Source: Rosellinia necatrix | Taxonomy: Eukaryota > Ascomycota > Sordariomycetes > Xylariales > Xylariaceae | DNA length: 64,000 bases | Assembly: GCA_021209875.1 (NCBI GenBank) | Contig: JAGYVD010000006.1 | Coordinates: forward strand, 1,178,001 to 1,242,000 | Direction: 5' to 3' | Shown here: positions 22,443-32,740 of the stretch, in pieces | Layout: every line of letters starts with the position of its first letter | Numbering within the stretch: the stretch's first letter is position 1 | Notes under the pieces: generated by a model | Told to the model about the DNA's origin: nothing | What the model saw: only the letters and a program-made list of their open reading frames with translations | The model's database searches: none | Program-made: the position numbers and the translations under genes

Positions 22443-23114
22443 GGTGAGGGGTATTTCGGTGAGGGGGTTGGGTTAGCGTGGGGAAAAAAAAGCGAAGAGA
22501 GGTTGAATGAGATTCCGAAGGTGAGATCGTGATGTTGAGGATGGGGTGAGTGAGTCTTCTTGAATCTCGTGAGGACAGAGCCGAATAAATGGCTATTTAT
22601 CTGACATTCTGAGAGATGATAGCACTCTCAGGGGGTTCGTGATGCTCTCACTAACTTGTAGGATTCAGGAGAGGTTGGCGGTTTTCCGCCACTGGTAAGG
22701 GGGCAGTCTCTACCCCTGAATTTGTCACGCTTGGGGTTGTTCCTTCGGTGAATGCCCCGACCTGCCTGATGTCCACCTCACTATTCGGTTTCTAGCTAAT
22801 ACACGTCTGTACGCGTGTTGTGCGCCCAAGTCCTACTAGTGTTGAGCTAATTTGTATACTTCAGCTTCATCTTCGTACATTCCACTGTGCAAGAGAGGTT
22901 GTTCTGTCCCTACGTACTGCCATTTTAATGCTCATCTTGGGATCGTTTTTCTTTCTGAAATTATACTCGCATAAGAAGCCCAGAGGAATTCGATCCCTCC
23001 AAACTAATCACATTGTATATGTTATATGGTCCAATACTTTGTTGTTGTTATATACTACCAGACTATATAATGTGTAAATAATTTACCTAAAAAGGGCTAC
23101 CCTGTGCTCCAAAA
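22443..23114. other. Intergenic region, no gene seen
   Basis: This lies upstream of the NmrA-like gene (minus strand) and downstream of the HEXXH-protein gene. It contains a short inverted repeat, CTGAGAG (22609-22615) with CTCTCAG (22625-22631). An 85-codon plus frame (22820-23077) has no recognisable domain. Confidence 0.4.
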
Positions 23115-24567
23115 CTAAGCCGTGGCCCCAGTGAGGGTTACGGTATAGTCAAGTCCAGCCTGGACATCGCTGGTAAGACTGAAGGGATCGAAGAGAATGA
23201 GAGAAGCTGGGGTGTTGACGACGACGAGGCTGGCCTCCTCGCTTGAGCTCACGGTCGTCGACCCCGAGCCGCTAGCGAGGTCGACGTACCGCGTCACGCC
23301 AGAGCTCGTGTTGCGGACCGCTAAGGTCGCGGTGAAGGCCGTGCTAGCGGTGACTTTGGCCGTCACGGTGGCGGAGCCGGACTTCGTGAGGGGGATGACT
23401 AAGTGCCAAGGTCAGCGGATGATTCGCGTCTAACTTCTCCGGTCGTCTCCGCTTGGGATACGGGTAACAATATAGGGCGGGGCCTTTCATGTATGTATAA
23501 AGACGACAAAGATATTCAAGATTTTTGGGGTATTACTTACTGCTAGCACCCATGTATCTCGGCTGCCTCGCGCTCTTGACCTTGTAGGTTCCTGAGCCCT
23601 GGGAGTCAAGGTTGGCGTAGTTGATGCTGCTGCGCTGCTGCAGGAAGACCTCCTGGGCAGTGGCATGTCCAATATCAACGTATGCCATACGCGCCCAGTA
23701 GCGCGCGACAATCTGCTGGGCTGTGTTGCTCGTAGCAATACGGTCAAGCGCGTGCAGCGGGGTCTCATTGCTCCCCTGGCTATACTGCCGGATCATGTCA
23801 CGGACGGCAGTCTGGCCAAGCCCGGCATATCCGTCTGGGTTGGATGTGAGATAGGTCAGGAATGGCCAGGCCTCGTAATAGTTGCCAGTGTTAGCGGAGC
23901 CATCGACGATGACCTGGTACGAGTCGCCGATCACCTTCTCTAGGTTGATCTCAGTATCGGTCGCAGATTGTCCATGGCTAGACCGCGCGCTCGCGCAAAG
24001 CGACGACGTCTTATACGTATCGGCGATCCAGTTCGCGACCGTCTCCCACCAGGCTCCGGTCCGGCCCTGGTCGACCCAGTAGCGCTCCGTGTAGGTGATG
24101 CCGTGGCCCCATTCGTGCACGACAACGCCCGGGACCGTAATGTAGTCTTGCTGAACCTCCAGCCAGGCCAGGCCAGTCGTGGCGTCGCTGTGCATGACGC
24201 CTGCGGCGCCCGGCAAGCTCGCGACGGAATAGAGGTTAACTTTATAGAACGGCCCATCGTCGTTGGCTGAATTGTACGATAGACCGGTCGAGCGCCAGCC
24301 AAGTGTGTTCACGTAGCAGTCGTAAGCGCCCTCGAGCATATTAAGTGACTCGGTCGCTTGGCTGCCCGTCGCGCCATATACTCGAAAGTGCGCCGAATCG
24401 GTAAAGGTGCTTCCACCAGGTCCTACGTTCGGGTTCGCCGTGAAGGTAGCAGGCGGCGCGGCAGCAGCCAGGGTGGCTGTGCCGGCCTGGTTCACGGGCG
24501 CGGCAGCAGTGCGGGCTGCATGGAGGAGTAGGATGGCCGCGGCCGATGAGAAGCTCTTAGATGCCAT
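23115..24567 (-). CDS. Secreted HEXXH metallopeptidase-like protein (DUF6055-like)
   Basis: There are two exons, 24567-23541 and 23398-23115, giving 436 aa. The 142-bp intron has GTAAGT, branch CGCTGACC and acceptor CTTAG. It joins YMGAS to IPLTKSGSATVTA in frame. The N-terminus (KSFSSAAAILLLHAARTAAA) is a signal peptide. HEWGH (H151-E152-x-x-H155) is followed 20 residues later by E175 in WWETVANWIAD. This HEXXH-x19-E spacing matches gluzincin zinc peptidases such as thermolysin. The surrounding pattern (SAHFRVYG near the start, the later TYLTSNPDGYAGLG) resembles the DUF6055 family of secreted proteins, as far as I can recall it. The last roughly 90 residues read as a separate beta-rich domain (TASTAFTATLAVRNTSSG). 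Peptidase activity is inferred, not established. Confidence 0.82.
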
Positions 24568-26106
24568 ATTTACGTGAAAGGTAATCTCAACTGCTGGGTA
24601 GTCGTTCGCGGATGCAGATCACGACACGACTCTCTGGACGGGACGATCCTATAACACGGCATTTTATAACAAGGCCCCGGGAATTCTTCTCGAACTGCCG
24701 CCGCCACGGGTCTTTTAACGCCCCAGTCATGGGCCGACCTACACCCACGGGCGGCCAGGCCGACAGTCCTTCATTCTGCAATGGCCGTTCGAGCAGTGGC
24801 ATTTCACTCTTGGCTTGTGCCTGGGTGTCTATAGGATTGTATAGCAGTGGTGGAAATGCGCCAGCTCCTGGATTCGGCAGTGGGCTAGTGGGCGGTTCCG
24901 TGCCAAAAGAGGAATTAACACGTCGAGAGGACGCTATGTCGTGCGATATTAATGACCCCAGTGAGTTTGATTGAAGGAGAATTGAGACGGAGGTTTCAAG
25001 ACTGCCACCTTCCGGAGAATACTTGTTAACGACCTCCCGCAATTTTGACAGCTGCAGGCGTAAGGATGTGCAGTTCCCAAATTTAGAAATGATCGACCGG
25101 CCGGATGTGGGTATAACATCCCGCCAATATGCAACTATTACGTGATGTGACCATGTTTCCTCTCTCCAGTATCATGAGAGTTCTTCCATATATGCGATAC
25201 CCGGAATTCCTTACCGATTAGCGAGAAAAAGAACAGCTGTGGCGCTCGCACTTAGCGACGTTACATAAGCCGTAAACCACCAAGCGCTACGTAGATGACC
25301 TACAGGCTACAGCCTATTGTTTATTATTCGGATAAGGCGACATGGTAGGCGCGCAGCATCGTAACTGCGGCTGATCTCTTCACCCAATAAGCGTCGGGGT
25401 GATCAGGGGACTGCCCTTTACCCCAGATATAAAATAGTGTATAGCATAAGGAAGACTTGTATCAGCTGTGCGTAGAAATGATATGGGAGTTATGTAATAG
25501 CAAAGCAACGAAGCTAAAATTGATCCCTGACTGCTTTTTGCGCCATCTACGCGTACACTGACAACTAGTTACCGAATGTTTAATGTTTAATGTTCAATGT
25601 TCAATGTTCAATGTTCACCGTGACGATGCAAGCGGTAAAAGCTGGCTCCTGAATGGTTACAAAAATTATTCCATCGTTTTGATTGGGCGCATCCGTTCGT
25701 TTACAAGATAGGAATAGGAATGAATTAGTGCCGTATCGTTCTGCCCCTAGTTAGTCGCATTCCTCAAACATGCTTTTATGAACGAACCCCTGTTTATAGG
25801 TACTGTTCATAGGCACTGGGCGGAGCTCCGCCTACTTATCACTAACAACAGGCCGCGGAGCTTCGACAGCATGTCTGTTAGCGCTTACATCTGACGATCC
25901 AACCGGGGCGGCGGACGGAATTCCGGCAATCGCGCATTTCATAATAGAGGATGAAGGACCGGCCGGTCGAGACTCGAACAATAGAATCCCGTAGCATCCG
26001 ATTAGTTAGTGCGACCGAACAAACACCACCCCGATTCGGCCGCCCACCGATCGATCGATCGGAAGGAAGAGAAACGGCCAGGACCTGTTCGGTTCGACCA
26101 AAGACG
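24568..26106. other. Intergenic region with heptamer repeats
   Basis: This 1.5-kb spacer separates the divergently transcribed HEXXH-protein and Zn2Cys6 genes. Frames at 24587-25042 (minus) and 24612-24974 (plus) overlap each other, and neither shows a domain. The only clear structure is a heptamer tract at about 25575-25617. The 5' leader of the transcription-factor gene presumably occupies the last few hundred bases. Confidence 0.45.
25575..25617. repeat. AATGTTY heptamer tandem repeat (about 6 units)
   Basis: Two AATGTTT units followed by four AATGTTC units stand in perfect 7-bp register. No coding frame uses it. It lies in the divergent spacer between the HEXXH-protein gene and the Zn2Cys6 regulator gene. 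Confidence 0.85.
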
Positions 26107-28292
26107 ATGGCGCCGTCGCTTTCGGCCATAGAGCGTGGCAACCCGCCGCCCAGGCGGAAATCCGTAAGCCTTTGCTTGCTTCCTTCCTTCTTTCCGTCCC
26201 GTATCCGCCACCTCGGGATATATATGTAAACACGGCGCGCGCAGACGTGCGAGAGGGCCTTGGCTGGATCCCATCCCCATCGCTAACGACCCTTTCCTCC
26301 TCACAGTGCGCCGCGTGCATCAAGGCCAAACGGCGATGCGATCTCCGCCAGCCTTCGTGCTTGCGCTGTTCGCAGAGGAAGATCGACTGCGCGTATCCCA
26401 GGCACCCGGGGAGCAGCGGTGCGGACAGGAGGACGACGTGCAGCGAGTCGCCTCCCTCGCAGGCCGAGACGAGCCCTGCCGCTAGCGTGCAGCAGCACCA
26501 GCAGCACCAGCAGCACCAGCAGCACCAGCAGCACCAGCAGCACCAGCAGCACCAGCAGCACCAGCAGCACCAGCAGCACCAGCAGCAGCACGACTTCATG
26601 AAGGATCCCCTGCCGGACCTGGCCTCGTGGGAGGCGAGCTTCGACTTCAACATGGACATGGGCATGGGTCAGCAGTCGTACGGTCCGTCGTGCCCGGCGT
26701 ACCCCAGCCCGGCGTGCGCGACATTCCCAACACTGTCGTTCGACGAGCCGACGCTCCCGGGCCTGGAGTTCCTCGACGAGCCCATGGATATGGACGGCAT
26801 GCTACTGGGCTCCGGCCCCAACCCGCTTCCGGCAACGCCGGTCCCGACGTCCGGATTGCCATGCGACGACCCGCCGCCGCTGCCCGTGGTCGTGCGGTCG
26901 CCCAAGGCCGTGGTCCCCAGCCTGTCGAGGCTGCAGCTGCTCCGCGCCGCGAGCGAGCTGATCGAGAAGCGGCTGCGCTACTCCATCGACGCCTTCAAGA
27001 GCGCACCGGAGGAGATGGTTCTTGAGGGCGGCACGCCGTGGAGCCACCCGGCGCTCTACCGCGACTCGATGCCGCGGTGTCTAGAAGGTAGGGAATACAC
27101 AAACCCCCTTCCCCCCCTTCCCTTCTTCCCTCCTGCAACGCAACACTGACGAGAACGCATCCCAGACGCCCTCGCGGCCTGCGCGCTCCACCGCGCCAAG
27201 AACCCGACCAACACGCCGCTCGTGCGGCGCGTGATCGAGCAGCGATACCAGCGCCTCGTGACGCAGCCCCTCCCGGCGTCCAACGGCGGCGCCGGCGCCG
27301 GCGCCGGCAGCGTCGCGCCGGAGCTGCTGGCGCGCACGCACGCGCTCATCCTGTACCAGATCATGCTGTTCTTCGACGACTCGGGGCCGGCGCGGGCGGC
27401 GGCGGAGGAGACGGCGTCGGTGCTCGGGGACGCGGCGACGGCGCTGCTCGAGTTCGCGCAGCACGAGGATTCGGACTCGGAGTCGGACTTCGGTGACGGT
27501 GACGGTGACGGCGACTCGCTCCCCCCGGCCCCTTTCTCCTCCTCCTCCACCTCCACCTCCACCTCCGCCTTCCCCACTTCTTCCACTTCCTCTTCTTCTT
27601 CTTCCTCCTCCCGCGCCACCCCATCGTCGTCCTCCTCGTCCCGCGACATCCCGCTGTACCCCCTCGCCGCCGCGCGCGCGCTCTACCGCGACTGGACGTT
27701 CCAGGAGTCGATACGGCGGACGCTCCTGATCTCGTTCCTGCTGATCCAGCTGCAGTGCCTGATGCGCGCGGACTTCACGTCGCCGCTCTCGCAGTCCTTC
27801 GCGCCGCCGATCCCGTCCGGCTACCACACCACCACCACCAACAACAACAACGGCAACGGCGGTAGTAGCGGCAGCGCGGCGGACCACCTCCCGCCCCCCT
27901 GCGCGACCACCGACGCGCGCGCCATGGCGGCGATCAAGAGCGCGCTACAGTCCACCCTCAACGACGACAACGACAACGACGGTGACGGGGACGGGGACGA
28001 CGACGATGGTGAGGAAGAAAGGGGAGGCGTCCCGTCGCGGTGCGACGCGCGCATGCTCCTCTGCCGCAGCCTGACGCTGTCGGCCCACCTCTGGGGCGCG
28101 CGCGACGCCGTCGCCTTCGCCGCCGCCTGGCGCGCCCGCCCCCACCTCGTCGCCCACCCCTGGTCCATCTGGCGCCGCCTCGGCCGCGCCCGCCCCGACG
28201 ACGTCGACCGCCTCGGCCGCATGCTCATGACCTCGGGCATGGGCATCGAGGAGGCCGCCGCCTGGTTCGCCGCCAAGGGCGGCGCGCTCTGA
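26107..28292 (+). CDS. Zn2Cys6 fungal-type transcription factor
   Basis: There are three exons, 26107-26163, 26307-27087 and 27166-28292, giving 654 aa. Intron 1 (143 bp) has donor GTAAGC, branch CGCTAAC and acceptor CACAG. It joins RRKS to CAACIKAKRRC and creates a normal N-terminus; the long uninterrupted frame starting at 26172 is partly intron. Intron 2 (78 bp) joins RCLE to DALAACALHR. The binuclear zinc cluster has six cysteines spaced C-x2-C-x6-C-x6-C-x2-C-x6-C, directly after the basic RRK. A glutamine/histidine tract of ten QQH units follows at about residues 81-115. The C-terminal half has acidic, serine and asparagine runs and a conserved helical region (ALYRDWTFQESIRRTLLISF). It should bind DNA and activate or repress nearby genes. 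The HEXXH-protein and NmrA-like genes next door are plausible targets. Exon 3 is strikingly GC-rich. Confidence 0.9.
26491..26588 (+). repeat. CAGCAGCAC nonamer microsatellite in coding sequence
   Basis: Ten in-frame copies of CAGCAGCAC encode (QQH)10 just after the zinc cluster of the transcription factor. The array is nearly perfect, so its length is likely to vary between strains. Confidence 0.9.
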
Positions 28293-29120
28293 AGACGTGC
28301 TGCCCTCCCCCAATTCGCCCTTTCTTTCTTCCTTTCCTTTTTTTTTTTTTTTTTGGCTTTGGGGGAAACGTGATTTTGGGTTTTAGGTGATTGATTACCG
28401 GGTGTGGGTGTGGTGAGGCTGGGTAAGGACGGCAAATTCCCCCCCCTTTTTTTTTGGGAGCGGGGGAAAGGGGGGGAGGGGGGGTGGAGGGTTGGGTTCG
28501 CTACTTAATTAAAGAGGGAGGGTGGCAAAGCTTGTCGTTGATTTTGGATCTTGTACAATACCCGGGTCTTTCTCCATGGGCAGAACGGTCTAAACATGAC
28601 CGTCGAGGTTTCAACAGAATATAAACATGCGAGTAATTGGCCATACTGCGGTCCGCTCGTTAATAATATCTATGGGCAAACAATCTGGAAACATTGCACA
28701 AAATGTATGGTGTCAGGCGAGGTTACACGACACAACATCCAGACCAGAGCAAATAATGAACATCTCATCTCTCATAGTTCTCGTATTCCTCATATTTCTC
28801 GTAATATATGGTTTCAGCATCGCTGCCAGGAGCTTGTGCATCTTTCTTCTAGCGATACAGCGCCTGCAGACATCGTTGATAGCATCACAAATTCAGATAG
28901 ACCAGATCCCCCTCCCCCCACCCCAAAAAGGAAAACGAAAAAAAAAAAAAAGGAAAACAAGTAACGCCCAACAAGCTCCCTCCAGTATGCAAGATGCTAT
29001 GAACACAATATAGATGCAGCAACTGAAGGGGTATCACAACAGACGTCACTGGCCAACTACCAAGACGCAGCCACCCTTTTCCAAGGTTTTTAGTCCAGCT
29101 ACGCAAAGTCTAAACACCAC
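28293..29120. other. Intergenic, homopolymer-rich, no gene seen
   Basis: This is the convergent space between the transcription factor and the 1186-aa protein gene. It contains long T, G/C and A homopolymers (about 28338-28354, 28440-28490 and 28938-28952). The frames at 28551-29013 overlap in two phases and carry no domain. Confidence 0.45.
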
Positions 29121-32100
29121 CTATACACTTATACCACCTTCCTCTAGGGTCTCATCCCAGCCACCGGTTGAAAGGAGCCATTCGCCAACCCTTTCCTTCA
29201 CGCCTCGCATACTGTCAGCAAGCGCGCCATCCCACTGATCTTGGACGACGCGGACCTTCTCCTTCAGGTCGTCTGTCAACCGCTCGCGCTCGCCTCTCTG
29301 ATCACTCTCGATACCGCGGGGATCGTGGCCCTCGGCTTCGCTAACCTTGCCACGCGCATTGACAACCGCTTCTTTGACTTCATGTAGAAGACATAATAGA
29401 TTTGTCTGGGATTCAATAAATTGATGGGTACTTTTCTCCGCGTGCAGCAATAGGCTATATAAGTATTGTAGGGGGTGTTGATGATAGGATGGTGTCTCTT
29501 CAAACTCGCCCGGCGGGATCTGGATGCGGAAATGTGCGTCGATAACAACCGGGATCTTGTCGAGGAGCCGCTTCAGGGGAGGCGCAATGTCCCAGAAAGC
29601 ATTTAATTGCATGTCGACGCCACGTGTTACATTCTCCTCTACCACCTCGCGAAACTCGTTTGTCCTTTGTAATACCTCGCTTGCAAACGCTGTCTGACGC
29701 TTGCTTGCGTCTTCGGCGAAAAAGGCCTCCGCATTGCGTAGTTTCTCCTCGTTGCCTGATAGCCGGTACGGTCTGATCACCATCTCGCGGTAGCGCTCGT
29801 TACGGTCGCTCAGCAGACAATATATTTCACGGTGCAAGGCCTCGCGCGCCTCAAAGATCCACTTTAGTAATGTGAGCTTTTCGAGTAGCTCGGGTTGTTC
29901 ATCGCCTTCTTCCTGAGGCATGTTGGGGTTAGGCGCCTGCGTTTCGACGAAGAGTTGTGAACGAAGCTCGTCAAAAAGCTCGGTGGCCTTGCTAATCCGG
30001 GTGGTGAGAAGTTCGTTCAGTGGCATAACCACTGCGTTTTGAAACCGCTCGAATTCTTTTCTCTCCAGGTCTTTCAGCTGCGCCTTTTCGGATTCCTGCG
30101 TATCGGCTTCGATCGCTGCGGCTTCGGCATATGACATATTCCCCGAGCTAATTTCTTGTTGTAGATTTACACGCAGTGCCTGTCGTCTCGTCTCAGCTTC
30201 TTTGGCGGCTTCCTCGTGTGCCTTCTGATTGTCTCGCGTAAAGCTCTGTTTGGTTGCTTCAACTTCACTTAGATCACTGACTGACCTCACAATAGTTCGA
30301 ATAGAGGTTAATTCCGGGTGGTTATTATTCACAGCTGGGTGATGGCGAGGGTAAGGAGGAGGCAACGTGACTAGCCGGGAAACGTCAAGATGAAATGGGC
30401 TCGGGGTATTCGGCGCCGATGAAGCGAGCGATGTGAGCGATTGACGGAATGGGTGTGGCGCCTTCGTTGGCTCAGGTTCATGCCAGCCAACCTTCTCAGG
30501 TGGGTACTCATCCGCAAGATATCCCTCACTCGAGGCCGACGGGCCGGAGACGCTCCCGGATGCGTCCTGCCACTGCAAGGCTTCCCTCGCTTCCTTCGGC
30601 ACGCCCATGTATTTTGATTCCCGTTTTGACCTCTCTACCCTGCTGCCTTCGCCAATGGAATCCGACTCCCACCATCGGCTTGCAGGTCTGCCTCGAGAGT
30701 CTGCTTCATCGCGCGCACTTACACTCATACTGAGAATCGGCGACAGCGATGGCATGTATTGGTTCGAAGTCCAGTTCGTATTAATCGGGGGAGGTCCGCT
30801 AGGCGACATAGGAAGGTTGGCAGACGCTGGCGCAGAGTTTGGTTGGTGCTGCTCCCGGCTGAGAGAGGACATAGAGTTCCTATTTGACTTGTTCTCGGGC
30901 ATCTGTGGTGTCCAGTCACTTATTTGTGAACTATTTGAGTCCCGCCGAGCCTTCATAGGGCGGAATAGATCTCGTGTCAGATCAAAAATTTCAGATCCCA
31001 TAGCGCCAATAGCGGACGAGTATCTCTCACGCCTCAATCTGGACTCATTGACGACAAAATCGGCGAACAGCTTCACACGGTCGGCGTCGGTCTTTGCAGA
31101 GGCTTCTTTTTCGGCGAAGGTTTGGAAGCGCTCAATCGCCCCCTGGCAAAACTGCTGGGCTGTTTGACTCACGACGAGTTGTTTTGTCAGCGATTGAGAG
31201 GTAAAGGGCGTAGATGCTACACTATTGATTGAATTATATATTTCCGGCCGTGCGTGGGATGAACTTGAGGCTGATCGACTCTGCGGTGGTGGCGTAGGCA
31301 GCGCCTTCGGGGCTATGATGTGGCCCGGTTCGGTAGCACGAAACGACTTTTGCGGGTGTGGAGAGAAGGGTGGTGTAGCCGACTCGGTGGGGAGTCCCGC
31401 CGATGCTCGGGGCGTCGAGTGAACCGAATCTATATTATCATCGGGCGACTTAGCAAGCTCAAGCACGGTCTTTCCCCCACTTCGCGGCGTCCCGCGGTGC
31501 ACCGAAAATCTACCGGAAAGGTTTGAGCCCTGGGGAACCACGATATCGGATAGCTGTTGTGCACTCGTGCTTGATTCAGCCGCCTGGTACCTAGTCCGGC
31601 TTTCACTCCGCCTTTCTCGCAGACTCTTTTCGCCTCGAACTGCGCCCGTTCTATTCAAACCACTATTTGGGCTTACACCTGTAGCGGACACCGGGACGTT
31701 TTGCGCCTGTGTATTCCCCAAATCCGACGTTCGAATAGTCAATTCGGGTTGTCTCGGCGTAGTGGCCGAATGTTGCTGCTGTTCTTCATCGACCCAGTTA
31801 GCTGGAGTTGGGGGCACAGGTCCCAGAGCAGTCACCCCCCCGGGTGGTGGTCGCCTCGTCGGCGGGGAGGCGATAGGGGGAGTCATGTTGTTTGGCCGAT
31901 TTAGACTCTGGGAACGGGACTGTGCGGAAGGAGGAGGGCCCGGTGGAGGGGGTGGAAGCGGCATAGCTGGGTCCCATCTTGATTGCGACGCGGATCGGGA
32001 TCGAGCAGACACAGGCGTCTCTACGGCACTCGCCGACGCGGCTCTACGGGCGTTGGGTGGCAGTATCGGCGCGAGACCATCCGCCGGGTCTATAGGCGGC

Positions 32101-32740
32101 GGAATATTGATCATCAACGTTTGCGGTCGAGAGGCGTGGGCTAAGGGACGCGTCTCCGGGCTGGGGACAGGATCGGTCTGATCCCGATCCCTCCGCCGGG
32201 TAAGCGAAGGTAGACCGAATCGCCTGTCACGAGAAACCCTTCTTTCGGTCGACCCGGGCGGTGGTGGGAAGTTTTGGGCAGCGGTCGGTTCCGGCGACGG
32301 TCGGTGGGCACCCGACGGTGCACGCGCCGCGGAGGTGCTGGGCGGAGGGGTCTCATAATTGGCGGGAGGCGGTCGTTGACTACGCGGAGGGGAATACGGA
32401 GGAGGCGGCGGCGCCGGAGCGGCTACATTTACATTGGTGAATACCGTGTTGATACAGAGCGGGATGGGCGCGGATGCTTACCTGGCGGCGGGTCACGAAA
32501 AGCGGGCTGTGTAGGGTATTGATGCGTCCTCTCCGGACCAACAGCGGGCGAAGGGATCCATTCTTGGGGGTTATACGGCTGTATTGAGCTGGCCGGTGTT
32601 TGGACACCGAGCACATGCGGTGAGCTAGTCGCTATGGCCGACCGAGGCGTGTTTAGCTGGTTGTGGTACCCCAGCGCCGACGTCAGGAGCGGGTTGAGGG
32701 TCTGACGAAGTCGCGAGGTGGTATCACGACTGCTGCTCAT
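29121..32740 (-). CDS. Conserved fungal proline-rich/coiled-coil protein (1186 aa)
   Basis: There are two exons, 32740-32482 and 32422-29121. The 59-bp intron has donor GTAAGC and acceptor TGTAG. It joins FRDPPP to APAPPPPPYSPP in frame and gives a 1186-residue protein. The N-terminal third is proline- and serine-rich and probably disordered. A conserved-looking helical segment lies at about 495-580 (TAQQFCQGAIERFQTFAEKE onward, then RRERYSSAIGAMGSEIFDLT). Charged coiled-coil sequence runs from about 810 to 885 (AHEEAAKEAETRRQALRVNL), followed by an alpha-helical C-terminus. I do not recognise a named domain. It reads as an ordinary conserved ascomycete protein, with a long coherent frame and no signs of decay. 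No signal peptide or membrane segment is evident, so a cytoplasmic or cytoskeletal role is possible but not supported. Confidence 0.85.

Noticed and set aside
21538..22476. Long plus-strand frames (312 and 235 codons) opposite the NmrA-like gene
   Set aside because: Biased Arg/Gly/Ala or Ala/Ser composition from GC-rich DNA; the minus strand carries the recognisable protein.
26172..26306. Upstream extension of the Zn2Cys6 frame (start at 26172)
   Set aside because: This segment is intron 1. A short exon at 26107-26163 with consensus splice signals supplies the basic residues that normally precede the zinc cluster.
27056..27887. Long minus-strand frames opposite the transcription factor
   Set aside because: Low-complexity Glu/Arg/Ser translations that mirror the coding strand's repeats.
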